A DNA stretch of 64,000 bases from Anabaena lutea FACHB-196 (GTDB lineage Bacteria > Cyanobacteriota > Cyanobacteriia > Cyanobacteriales > Nostocaceae). Shown piece after piece: positions 9,011 through 19,672 of this stretch. How positions within the stretch are numbered: the stretch's first letter is position 1; the number at the start of each line of letters is the position of its first letter. The position numbers and the translations under genes are program-made. The stretch spans positions 62,001-126,000 of the forward strand of contig NZ_JACJST010000004.1 of the NCBI RefSeq assembly GCF_014698305.1, read 5' to 3'. The notes beneath the pieces were generated by a model. The model searched no databases. It had not been told where the DNA came from and was given only the letters and a program-made list of their open reading frames with translations.

Positions 9011-10462
9011 ATGAAAGATGCTGATGGTGATTTGCAAAAATCTCTAACAACTCAAAAATTAGATTTGAAAACTAAACTGGCTTATGGTGCTGGTGATTTA
9101 GGGCCAGCAATTACTTCCAATATTGCGATCTTTTTTCTGTTGGTGTTTTTTACTAATGTCGCTGGTATTCCCGCAGGTTTAGCTGGCAGTATTTTGATGA
9201 TTGGCAAAATTTGGGATGCTGTCAATGATCCAATTGTGGGATGGTTGACTGACAAAACTAAATCTCGTCGCTGGGGTCGTCGCTTACCTTGGATTTTATA
9301 TGGTGCAGTTCCGTTTGGGGTTTTCTTTTTCTTACAGTGGATTGTACCGCAGTTTAGTGCTGATCAAAGTAGTAATATTTGGCCATTGTTCTGGTATTAC
9401 GTAGCAATTGGAGTTCTATCTCAGGCGTTTTTCACTGTTGTTAATTTGCCTTATACGGCAATGACACCTGAACTATCTCAAGATTACGATGAACGTACTA
9501 GCCTGAATAGCTTTCGCTTTACTTTTTCTATTAGTGGCAGTATTGTATCGCTGATTTTAGCGCAAATTGTTTTTTCTGTCATTGTCAATCCCCAACAACA
9601 ATATCTAGTTTTAGCAGCTATTTGTACTGTTATTTCGGTTTTATCCTTATATTGGTGCGTTTACGGAACACGCGATCGCATTATGGCTTTTGAGGCTAAA
9701 CGTATCCAACTTGAGGAACCACCAGAAATTCCTTTCATTGAACAGTTAAAAATAGTCTTTACTAATAAACCGTTTTTATTTGTGATCGCTATCTATCTTT
9801 TTTCTTGGTTAGGGGTACAAATCACAGCGAGTATAATTCCCTATTTTGTCATTTACTGTATGGGACTGAAAAATTCAGATGTTCCCACAGTTATGATTGC
9901 TGTACAAGCAACTGCGTTATTAATGCTATTCGTTTGGAGTAATTTAAGTAAAAAAATTGGTAAAAAAATTGTTTATTTTCTGGGAATGAGTATATGGATT
10001 ATCGCCGCTGCTGGACTATTTTTCTTACAATCTAATCAAATTGGATTGATGTATATCATGGCAATTATGGCAGGTGTTGGTGTTTCTACAGCTTATCTAA
10101 TTCCCTGGTCAATGATTCCTGATGTGATTGAGTTAGACGAATTGCAAACCGGACAAAGACGGGAAGGAATTTTCTATGGGTTTATGGTTTTATTGCAAAA
10201 GTTTGGTTTAGCTTTTGGGCTATTTATAGTCGGTAATGCTTTAGAAGCTTCTGGTTTTAAAGCAGCTTTAGTTGGACAAAGTACGCTTCCTATACAACCT
10301 GATTCAGCATTGTTTGCTATTCGGATTGCTGTGGGACCAATACCCACAATTTGTTTAATTATTGGTTTGATTTTAACGTTTTTCTATCCTATTACCCGCG
10401 AGATGCACACAGAAATAATGTTGAAGTTGCAAGAACGACGGGAGAAGATTGGTGATAAGTAA
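9011..10462 (+). CDS. MFS transporter, GPH (glycoside-pentoside-hexuronide, MelB-like) family
   Basis: A 12-helix inner-membrane cation-sugar symporter-like permease of 483 aa. The N-terminal signature GDLGPAITSNIAIFFLLVFF and the loop from about residue 68 (IWDAVNDPIVGWLTDKT, then SRRWGRRLPWIL) are classic for GPH proteins, as is the MTPELSQDYDERTSLNSFR segment after helix 4. The C-terminal half includes IPDVIELDELQTGQRREGIFYG, a well-kept GPH element. The substrate is unknown; a sugar or glycoside is the family expectation. It is a single gene, divergent from the phosphoribosyltransferase. Confidence 0.9.
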   Translation: MKDADGDLQKSLTTQKLDLKTKLAYGAGDLGPAITSNIAIFFLLVFFTNVAGIPAGLAGSILMIGKIWDAVNDPIVGWLTDKTKSRRWGRRLPWILYGAVPFGVFFFLQWIVPQFSADQSSNIWPLFWYYVAIGVLSQAFFTVVNLPYTAMTPELSQDYDERTSLNSFRFTFSISGSIVSLILAQIVFSVIVNPQQQYLVLAAICTVISVLSLYWCVYGTRDRIMAFEAKRIQLEEPPEIPFIEQLKIVFTNKPFLFVIAIYLFSWLGVQITASIIPYFVIYCMGLKNSDVPTVMIAVQATALLMLFVWSNLSKKIGKKIVYFLGMSIWIIAAAGLFFLQSNQIGLMYIMAIMAGVGVSTAYLIPWSMIPDVIELDELQTGQRREGIFYGFMVLLQKFGLAFGLFIVGNALEASGFKAALVGQSTLPIQPDSALFAIRIAVGPIPTICLIIGLILTFFYPITREMHTEIMLKLQERREKIGDK

Positions 10463-10521
10463 TTTTACTAATAAAAAAGGATGAAGTTTATAATACCGCT
10501 TCACCCCATAACATCTAGATT

Positions 10522-11373
10522 TTAATGTCCCAACACCAAGTCTAAAGATAATCCTTCAATTTGTTTATTAACCCAAGGTTTGACATCATTTTCCTGAAGA
10601 ATATCTGCTCCTAATTCCTGGTAAGTAGCGATATTTTTTTGATATGCTTTTTGAATCTGCTGATAGTTATGTTGTTCTACTTTTGGAGGCAGTACAAAAA
10701 TTGCAATTGGAAAATTAGGTTTGCTATTTTTTACATCCGAAATCCGCCAACAAACTTCACCTTTTAAGCTATCAGGTACATCAACTTCAAAAGAGATCCC
10801 ATGTGCTGCGAAGTAAGGTTTACCATTAGCAACAACGACATCAAATTTATTATTTGTGTGTTTACCACAAATTTCATGGTGTTTTAATAAGTCTCTGGAT
10901 TTATCTCCAAATTTTTGCTTCAGTATTTCCCGTGTTTTAGACTTGATAAGTCTTGCAGATGCTTGACGGTCACGTGCCTTAAATTTAAGATTTGATTCTA
11001 GTTGTGGCTCACGCAAATAAGTATTAGCAATATCTTGTAGCAATTTATCCACAGTATTTAGTGAGCCGCGAGGTTCTGTGAACTGAATACTATTCATCCA
11101 GCCCTGTGCTATTTTTAAGAGTCTTTCTTGGTTGGATACTCCATTAAGCTTATCTCCTGGAAATAGAAGTCCTTCTTTAGCTCCATTTTCCATACGATGA
11201 GCAAAATCTTTCAGGAAACCAATTTCTTCCATACCAAAATGGCGTACTCGTTCCCAGTTCTTTACAAAGTGTATTTTGACGGCATTATTGTCAAAAGCAA
11301 GTACGCCAATATTAATCCGCTCATCTGCGATCGGATCAGGAACATACTGAATTACACTGTATCTACTAGCCAT
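10522..11373 (-). CDS. DUF3037 domain protein
   Basis: A 283-aa cytoplasmic protein beginning with the DUF3037 signature (RYSVIQYVPDPIADERINIG, then VLAFD). DUF3037 genes are commonly found immediately beside HipA-like kinase genes, and that is so here: the next gene upstream on the same strand (end 11399) is a HipA-like fragment, with 25 bases between. The partnership suggests a toxin-antitoxin-like or regulatory pair, but no biochemical role is established. The C-terminal half (residues 130-280) is charged and has no recognised domain. The protein itself looks intact although its partner is not. Confidence 0.8.
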   Translation of the reverse strand: MASRYSVIQYVPDPIADERINIGVLAFDNNAVKIHFVKNWERVRHFGMEEIGFLKDFAHRMENGAKEGLLFPGDKLNGVSNQERLLKIAQGWMNSIQFTEPRGSLNTVDKLLQDIANTYLREPQLESNLKFKARDRQASARLIKSKTREILKQKFGDKSRDLLKHHEICGKHTNNKFDVVVANGKPYFAAHGISFEVDVPDSLKGEVCWRISDVKNSKPNFPIAIFVLPPKVEQHNYQQIQKAYQKNIATYQELGADILQENDVKPWVNKQIEGLSLDLVLGH

Positions 11374-11398
11374 ATCGCTTAACTTCCCTCAAATTTGG

Positions 11399-11851
11399 CT
11401 AAAGGGATTCCAGCAATTCTTGCTGACGTTTGATCAAGAACTCTAAAATTGCTATTCTCTCATCCATTGTAATCCTCCACTCGTCAGGAGGTCTAGCCAC
11501 TGCTTGGATAATCTTTTCCTCTGGATCTAGTTCCAGTAATTCTGGTGAAATTTCAACTATTTGTGGCTCACCAACAGGCGCACCCATTGCTAAACCTAAT
11601 CGTGCCACAATTTGATCATTGATAATTTGCCGACCAGCCTGCTGACCCTTCACAACATAGTTACAGTCGTCAATTCCCTTGGCTCTAACAGGACGAGCCG
11701 CAGAATTCCATCCACGTAGCAAGGTCGTTATAAGTACTGGTTCTTCTGGGTTTTTGAGTAATTCTTCTAAAGAAAGTTTCCATCTTGCTCTATCCTTTTC
11801 TATATTTATTTCGTTGTTCACATGATGGCTGTAAAATAAAAAAAATGACAC
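11399..11851 (-). pseudogene. Internally deleted HipA-like kinase
   Basis: The product (150 aa from a GTG at 11851; an in-frame GTG inside could also serve) has the N-terminal part of a HipA_2-type Ser/Thr kinase: VRAKGIDDCNYVVKGQQAG, then NDQIVARLGLAMGAPVGEP and VEISPELLELDPE. After about residue 115 it jumps to what looks like the family C-terminus (DEWRITMDERIAILEFLIKR). The central catalytic part with the HxD and DxD-type residues is missing; relatives are well over 200 aa. The reading frame is kept, so a short protein may still be made. The deletion is inferred from family memory, not alignment. Confidence 0.6.
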
Positions 11852-11964
11852 TAATTTTATTGGTTAAGAATTGACAATACTTGATTTTCGTTACTTAAAC
11901 AAGTGTCATATTGCTTTTATATTTTCTAATATCAATAATATTTCAGTGCAACATAGCCTAAAAC

Positions 11965-12066
11965 TGAAGCACTCCAGCAATTAAACCACTACTGAAAATA
12001 ACCATGCGGTGTTGATGCGATATCGAAGGGCTAAAACTACGCAGATAAGGGCGTTCTCTATCGCCT
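11965..12066 (-). pseudogene. Decayed C-terminal fragment of a second chrA
   Basis: Read on the minus strand, this stretch encodes LRYRINTAWLF close to a stop. The complete chrA at 12618-13811 has LRYRINAVWLV at the same place. The DNA similarity (for example caattaaac, then tgcgata) runs for about 90 bases, with a frameshift or stop inside. It has no start and no remaining domain. The rest of the gap 11852-12269 is AT-rich without another gene. Confidence 0.65.
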
Positions 12067-12269
12067 TTTTTAATGCCAGTATTTTCTAAATATCCTGGTT
12101 ATTATAACGAAACATAAAGTTTATATTAAGAAGTATGAATATTCCTAATGCAAAACTAAATAATATTTTATTATGATACATATAAGAAACGTTAATATTG
12201 CAGTTTGCTGTTGTTGGGGATTAATTTTGACTTGAAAAATCAATTTTTTGAATAGGGGAACAGAGATCG

Positions 12270-12566
12270 ATGAATAAATATTTAATGAAAACCATAGACT
12301 ATCAAGAATGGAAGATTGAACTATATCAGTGGTTTGCCAAAAAAAGATTTGAAATCATCTGCTACAGCCCAACTGGTAACAAGCTAGATTATTCAAAAAT
12401 ATCTATGCGCTGTTGGTTCAATGAGGATTTTGCTATCGATGAAGCTAAGGAATTTATAGACTTCATTATTAGCCAACAAAATATAAATCCAATATCAGTA
12501 TCAAAGTGGAATCCCTTTGAATTCGCTGAAACTCAACAAGTAGATTTATCAAAGTTGGCAGGTTAA
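12270..12566 (+). CDS. Hypothetical protein, 98 aa
   Basis: The family is not recognised. It is a soluble protein rich in aromatic and charged residues (MKTIDYQEWKIELYQWFAKK at the start) with no signal or membrane segment. A GGGGA ribosome binding site about 11 bases upstream supports the ATG at 12270. The sequence resembles the small single-domain proteins that nostocalean genomes carry in many copies, but I cannot name the family. It is convergent with chrA, 51 bases apart, and lies between the chrA remnant and the intact chrA. Confidence 0.6.
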   Translation: MNKYLMKTIDYQEWKIELYQWFAKKRFEIICYSPTGNKLDYSKISMRCWFNEDFAIDEAKEFIDFIISQQNINPISVSKWNPFEFAETQQVDLSKLAG

Positions 12567-12617
12567 AGTCAGCGGTTGGGATAAATTCTTTGTTTTTTGA
12601 TCTGGCGTTTACATTAA

Positions 12618-13811
12618 TTATTTAATGTATCCAGACAAATAAGCGCCCCAACCAATTAAACTACCACCTAATACGAGCCATACAGCATTAATGCGATAGC
12701 GCAGTACTAAAATTACTGAGATGAGAGCGATCGCACTAGCAATAAAATCCACATAAGGCGCTTGTTGTATTGTCAACGTCGCTACGCCTAATTGCAGCGT
12801 AGTCAGTACCATGAGCGCCACAGCACTGACATTGACAGAATCTAAAAAAGCCCTTGTCCAAGCAGAGGCACGTAAACGGGGAATCAAGGGGTTTAAAGCG
12901 GCAACGAACAAAAATGAAGGTAGAAAAATTCCCAAGGTAGCCACGATTGCACCAGGCATACCAGCGATGACATAACCAATAAAGGTAGCAGTAGAAAGAA
13001 CAGGGCCAGGAGTAAATTGACCAATTGCGATCGCATCTAGTAACTGCTGTTGTGTCAACCAGCCATATTCTTCAACTAATCCACCTTGCAAAAAAGCTAC
13101 TAATAAATAGCCGCCACCAAACAACACACTACCAACTTTCAGAAAAAACCAACCTAATTGCCACAAAGGCACAGATACAGCACTTACTGATGTCGCTTGC
13201 CAAGTTGCACCTATGGTTAAACCAGCAATTAATAAATTAGTCTGATTTCCAGGACTATTATTCTTGTTACCACCATGCAGCCAAAGCATACCTAAAAATC
13301 CGCCAATTAATAAAGCAATAATTTCATTGACTTTCCAGAAAAATGTCGCCGCCCCAACAATTACCGCAATTACTAATAATTTGCGTGTTTTCACGGCTTT
13401 TTTTGCCAAGCCCCAAATAGCATTCAGGATAATAGCTAAAACAGCCGGTTTAATCCCATAAAGTAAAGGTGCAACTTGGGGTAAAGTACCATAACTGACA
13501 TAAATCCAGGCAAATATACCTGTAATTACCACCGCAGGTAAAATAAAACAAACACCCGCTACAATCAGCCCCAACCATCCTGCATAAATGTATCCAATAT
13601 GAATCGCCATTTCTGTGGAATTGGGGCCGGGAATTAGGTTAGTTGCACCAAGCAAATCCAGAAAATGTTCTCGCGTCAGCCATTGACGACGCTTGACTAC
13701 CTCATCTTCTATCATGGCAATATGGGCAACTGGTCCCCCAAAGCCAATAATGCCTAATTTTAAAAAGAGTTTAGCGACTTCACCCAAGCGACTTAATGGC
13801 AATTTATTCAT
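12618..13811 (-). CDS. chrA: Chromate transporter ChrA, two-domain type
   Basis: An inner-membrane CHR-family transporter; characterised members export chromate. The 397 aa contain two homologous CHR halves. The first has LGIIGFGGPVAHIAMIEDEV (17-36) and GATNLIPGPNSTEMAIHIGY; the second has VGSVLFGGGYLLVAFLQGGL and AIGQFTPGPVLSTATFIGYV. This is the long fused form. Actual substrate specificity in cyanobacteria is often unproved. It is a single gene. A decayed fragment of a second copy lies about 550 bases beyond its 3' end in the same orientation, pointing to a former tandem duplication. Confidence 0.92.
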   Translation of the reverse strand: MNKLPLSRLGEVAKLFLKLGIIGFGGPVAHIAMIEDEVVKRRQWLTREHFLDLLGATNLIPGPNSTEMAIHIGYIYAGWLGLIVAGVCFILPAVVITGIFAWIYVSYGTLPQVAPLLYGIKPAVLAIILNAIWGLAKKAVKTRKLLVIAVIVGAATFFWKVNEIIALLIGGFLGMLWLHGGNKNNSPGNQTNLLIAGLTIGATWQATSVSAVSVPLWQLGWFFLKVGSVLFGGGYLLVAFLQGGLVEEYGWLTQQQLLDAIAIGQFTPGPVLSTATFIGYVIAGMPGAIVATLGIFLPSFLFVAALNPLIPRLRASAWTRAFLDSVNVSAVALMVLTTLQLGVATLTIQQAPYVDFIASAIALISVILVLRYRINAVWLVLGGSLIGWGAYLSGYIK

Positions 13812-14255
13812 GATTGGCTAGGCAATATTGTTTAACTGTACGAATGTAATCGCTATTTATAAGCTACTGTTGATAGGTTAAAATTAGGTATTTTATTGCA
13901 TAAACACTAAAATACACTAATTTGATAGTTTTATAGTAGTATAAGAGTTACTCTTTCAGTAGTAGCCTTGATCCAATTTTACAAAAGTGGCTGTTAACGT
14001 TAATAGAGAACAGCTACTGTCCCTCAACAAAAATTTAGAGCTTTTATTGCTACCGTATATTCTTTTGTTGAAATACGGATAATACTTATAGTAATATAAT
14101 GTACAAAATATACACAGAAAGTATGATTCTCTTGTGCTGATTTACCCTTCTTTAAAAAGCCTATTCTTTTACAGTAATTTATAGCCAGAGTTCTAAGAAT
14201 TACAATCTGCATAGTAAAAATTTCTCGGAACCAATCAACTTGCTTTTTAAATTTG
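13812..14255. other. Intergenic region, nothing recognised
   Basis: About 440 AT-rich bases upstream of chrA and of the omega-RNA-like hairpins. A 62-codon minus-strand frame (14024-14212) has no family features and no ribosome binding site. The 5' part of the omega-RNA may extend into this stretch. Confidence 0.4.
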
Positions 14256-14414
14256 GCTGTGATATTTTCTACTTATGCTATATTCTCCGTAAATCCGGGC
14301 GACTTACTGGAGAATATAGCAAATTATATCACAGCAAAATGGCGGTAACCATGAGAGTACTAGAGTTTTCCTCTAGACTCTCCTTCTTCTATGTCTAATT
14401 TTGGGAAGTAACAA
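14256..14414 (+). ncRNA. Omega-RNA (HEARO)-like structured region upstream of iscB remnant
   Basis: Two nested stems and a third hairpin lie directly before an IscB-type reading frame. The outer arms are gctgtgatat (14256-14265) and atatcacagc (14326-14335), the inner arms gctatattctcc (14277-14288) and ggagaatatagc (14309-14320), all perfect. A second hairpin pairs gagagt-a-ctagag (14353-14365) with ctctagactctc (14371-14382). IscB-family nucleases are known to be encoded just downstream of their guide-scaffold RNA (HEARO/omega-RNA), so position and structure fit. I have not matched a covariance model and the 5' limit is unknown. Confidence 0.55.
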
Positions 14415-14615
14415 ATGACTAAAGTATTTCTTCTGGATGCCAATCAACAACCATTATCTCCAGTACGTATTAGTCATGCTAGGATACTGTTGTCACAGGG
14501 TAAAGCTGCGGTTTTTAAGCGATATCCATTTACCATTATCCTCAAAGAATCCTTCAACAAAATCAAGTTGGAACAATTAAGTTTCAGGATTCACCCTGGT
14601 GGTAAAACTAAGTAA
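14415..14615 (+). pseudogene. iscB: Truncated IscB/RRXRR-domain protein (N-terminus only)
   Basis: The 66 residues match the N-terminal PLMP/RRXRR module of IscB-type RNA-guided nucleases: VFLLDANQQPLSPV, then HARILLSQGKAAVFKRYPF and TIILK. Complete IscB proteins have about 400-500 residues with split RuvC and HNH domains. Here the frame stops just after the RuvC-I position, which reads RIHPGGKTK where the family has IDPG, so the catalytic Asp is His. The stop codon is supplied by an ATTCGTA heptamer array. GGAAG before the ATG is a fair ribosome binding site, so the short protein could be made, but nuclease activity is not expected. Confidence 0.75.
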
Positions 14616-14637
14616 TTCGTAATTCGTAATTCGTAAT
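14613..14637. repeat. ATTCGTA heptamer array at the iscB truncation point
   Basis: Three tandem copies (taattcgtaattcgtaattc and on) begin at the stop codon of the iscB remnant. A further GC-rich repeat phrase (gcttacggtaggctacgcc) and another heptamer follow to about 14668. Confidence 0.65.
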
Positions 14638-14755
14638 GCTTACGGTAGGCTACGCCAACGTAATTCGTGTACATATTACGTTTTTTAGTTGTTCTACTTA
14701 TAAGATAGCACCCAAAAAATTTTCAACTATTCTGCTTAAATAATTGCCTATTTTT

Positions 14756-15739
14756 TTATATTTCCATTTTTGTAAGTTGGGATTTAGCCGTATCTGGGTA
14801 ATCACTAAATACGCCATCTATACCTAAGCTAAAAAACATTTCATATTCTCCTTGAGGATTTTGTTTAAAGTCGAAAGGTAAGAAGAAATCCTCATTGCGG
14901 AATGTCCAAGCATGAACTTTCAAATTAGTTTGATGAGCATCATTTACTAACGATGTTGGAGATAGTAATTTACCATTGCTATCTTGGGGAACTACTAAAT
15001 GTTTATTTACTCCTATCGCTTGTGCATATTTAGCAATTTCTATTAACTCTGTTGGATTTACTAAATCTTGATATGTGCGATGATCACCATTAACTACAAA
15101 ATCATAAGGTTTGCCAGAATCATTAATTAATTGTACTAGAGGTAAATCTGTTTTTTTAGATAATTCTTGCAAATTACCAACTTCAAATGATTGAATAAAT
15201 ATAGGTAAATTAATTTTGTGTAAAGTTGTGAGTAACTTATCTTCTAATGGGAGACCAATTGATTTAAAGTAACTTGGATGTTTTGTTTCTGGGTAAATAC
15301 CAATAATTCGACCAAGTTCTAAACTTTTAGCTTCGGCTAAATCAATGATGTCTTGTAGTGTGGGAATGCTAAATATTCCATCATAAACTGTATTTTGCGG
15401 ACGCAGTTGGGGAATGCGCTCTTTAGCTTTCAAGGTTTTTAATTCTGCTAAAGTAAAATCTTCCGTAAACCAACCTGTTTTAATTTCACCATCAATAATT
15501 TTCGTGGTTTTCAGGTGAATAAATTCTGCATGAATAGCAATATCGGTAGTTTCTGAAATTTCATTTTCATGACGAGCAATTAAAATACCATCTTTGGTAA
15601 TAACTAAATCTGGTTCAATATAATCAGCACCTAAATTAATTGCTAATTCATAAGCAGCTAAAGTATGTTCAGGACGATAGCCACTTGCACCCCGATGAGC
15701 AATAATAATAGGACGTTGGTTTGTGGATTTTTTAGCCAT
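14756..15739 (-). CDS. Glycerophosphodiester phosphodiesterase family protein
   Basis: The enzyme family hydrolyses glycerophosphodiesters to glycerol-3-phosphate and an alcohol. The 327 aa form one TIM-barrel GDPD domain. Visible active-site elements are IIAHRGASGYRPEHTLAAY with His15, Arg16 and Glu24, then YIEPDLVITKDG with Glu42 and Asp44, and His57 in ARHENE. The C-terminal LGIDGVFSDYPDTA is also typical. No signal peptide is seen, so it is probably cytoplasmic, unlike periplasmic GlpQ. It is divergent from the vWA gene with 155 bases between the starts. Confidence 0.9.
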   Translation of the reverse strand: MAKKSTNQRPIIIAHRGASGYRPEHTLAAYELAINLGADYIEPDLVITKDGILIARHENEISETTDIAIHAEFIHLKTTKIIDGEIKTGWFTEDFTLAELKTLKAKERIPQLRPQNTVYDGIFSIPTLQDIIDLAEAKSLELGRIIGIYPETKHPSYFKSIGLPLEDKLLTTLHKINLPIFIQSFEVGNLQELSKKTDLPLVQLINDSGKPYDFVVNGDHRTYQDLVNPTELIEIAKYAQAIGVNKHLVVPQDSNGKLLSPTSLVNDAHQTNLKVHAWTFRNEDFFLPFDFKQNPQGEYEMFFSLGIDGVFSDYPDTAKSQLTKMEI

Positions 15740-15894
15740 AGCCTGAATAATTGGTTTATTATATCTGTATTTTTACATACTTATCCACTTTCAGAAACCC
15801 AAAATATTACAATATTTTAAAGTAATATTTTTCCTAGGAAATAACTCTTTAAAATAAAGATACACTATACATAAGTGAAATTGGGGTTACAGCT

Positions 15895-16968
15895 ATGACA
15901 AACAACAATAATATAGAAGTTGTCTTTAGCTTTGATACAACGGGTAGTATGTATCCTTGTCTAACTCAGGTACGGCGAAAAATTAAAAATACCGTTACCA
16001 GACTGATGGATGAATTACCTCTAATTAAGATTGGAATTATCGCTCATGGGGATTATTGCGATGCAGGCTCAACCTATGTGACTAAAACCTTTAACCTGTC
16101 TGGTGATGTGGATAAAATTTGTGATTTTGTCCAAAATGTAGAACCTACTGGTGGGGGAGATGCACCGGAATGTTATGAGTTAGTATTACATGAATCCCAA
16201 TCGCTATCTTGGTCAAAATCAGCATCTAAATCACTAGTTTTGATTGGTGATGATATTCCCCATGCACCAGCACACAATCCTCAAAAGCTAAATTGGCGTA
16301 AAGAGGTAGATAAGTTAGCCGAATTGGGAATTTCAGTTTATGGAGTACAAGCTCTTAATCGCCCTCATGCGACACCTTTCTATCAAGAGTTAGCTGAAAA
16401 ATCTGGTGGTTTTCATATTAATTTAGACCAATTTTCTTACATTACTGATTTGTTTTTAGCAGTTTGCTACCAGCAGTCATCTGATGAACAGTTACAAGCT
16501 TATGAGCAAGAAGTAATTAACCAAGGAAGGATGAGTCGTGGGTTAAATAAAATATTTGATACCATGATGCAGCGAGAGGGAACGTCTTATTATGAATCAA
16601 CTGATTTAAGGGCGGTTGTTCCTGGAAGGTTCCAAGTTTTAGAGGTTGACCAAGATATTTCTATTAAAGCGTTTGTGTTGGAAAATGGGTTAACATTTAA
16701 AGTAGGGCGTGGTTTCTATGAATTCACGAAAACAGAAACTATCCAAGCGACTAAAGAAATTATCTTGATGGATAGGACAACAGGTGATTTATTTCAAGGT
16801 AGTGCTGCACGAGAAATGTTAGGTCTACCGATGGATGCGACAATTAGGATTAAACCGAGTAATCTAGAGAAGTATGTGGTGTTTGTTCAAAGTACGTCTG
16901 CTAATCGTAAGTTAATTGGTAAAACTAGGTTTTTATATGAAGTTGAAGACTGGGATCATTCATCGTAA
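15895..16968 (+). CDS. von Willebrand factor A domain protein
   Basis: The N-terminal half (about residues 7-190) is a vWA domain with a MIDAS-like motif, SFDTTGSM (Asp14, Thr16, Ser18 region), then IGIIAHGDYCD and EPTGGGDAPECYE, which supply further metal-site residues. vWA domains bind ligands through a divalent ion. The C-terminal half (about 200-357) has no recognised domain but contains VVPGRFQVLEVDQDISIKAF, and the product has no signal peptide. Relatives sometimes accompany ATPases or ubiquitin-like systems; no such partner is here. It is a single gene with a double hairpin downstream. Confidence 0.8.
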   Translation: MTNNNNIEVVFSFDTTGSMYPCLTQVRRKIKNTVTRLMDELPLIKIGIIAHGDYCDAGSTYVTKTFNLSGDVDKICDFVQNVEPTGGGDAPECYELVLHESQSLSWSKSASKSLVLIGDDIPHAPAHNPQKLNWRKEVDKLAELGISVYGVQALNRPHATPFYQELAEKSGGFHINLDQFSYITDLFLAVCYQQSSDEQLQAYEQEVINQGRMSRGLNKIFDTMMQREGTSYYESTDLRAVVPGRFQVLEVDQDISIKAFVLENGLTFKVGRGFYEFTKTETIQATKEIILMDRTTGDLFQGSAAREMLGLPMDATIRIKPSNLEKYVVFVQSTSANRKLIGKTRFLYEVEDWDHSS

Positions 16969-17160
16969 GAATTCAGGAGTCAGGAGACGCTTCGCAGACC
17001 TTCGGTTCAGGAGTCAGGAGTCAAAATGCTTGTGACATCAGAAATAAAGAGAAGAGAGATTCGAGCAAAATCATCAAACTTGACTCGAAAAGCCTTATGA
17101 TTCTGTAGGCGTAGCCGTGCCGCAGGCTATTCTGTATCCTTACGATTAATCTATAATTTT

Positions 17161-17204
17161 GCTAAAATCTTTCGTGGATTTTTAGCCTGCTTCTAGCAGG
17201 TTTT
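17161..17204 (+). terminator. Double hairpin between vWA gene and ligA
   Basis: The first stem is gctaaaatc (17161-17169) with gatttttagc (17177-17186); a second short stem, cctgc/gcagg (17186-17200), is followed by tttt. It lies 45 bases before the ligA start, so it could end vWA transcription or act in the ligA leader. Confidence 0.4.
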
Positions 17205-17215
17205 CTAGTGTTTAA

Positions 17216-19672
<2,457 letters not shown>

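Noticed and set aside
14024-14212. Minus-strand frame of 62 codons upstream of the omega-RNA-like region
   Set aside because: No ribosome binding site or recognisable family; composition resembles non-coding AT-rich DNA.
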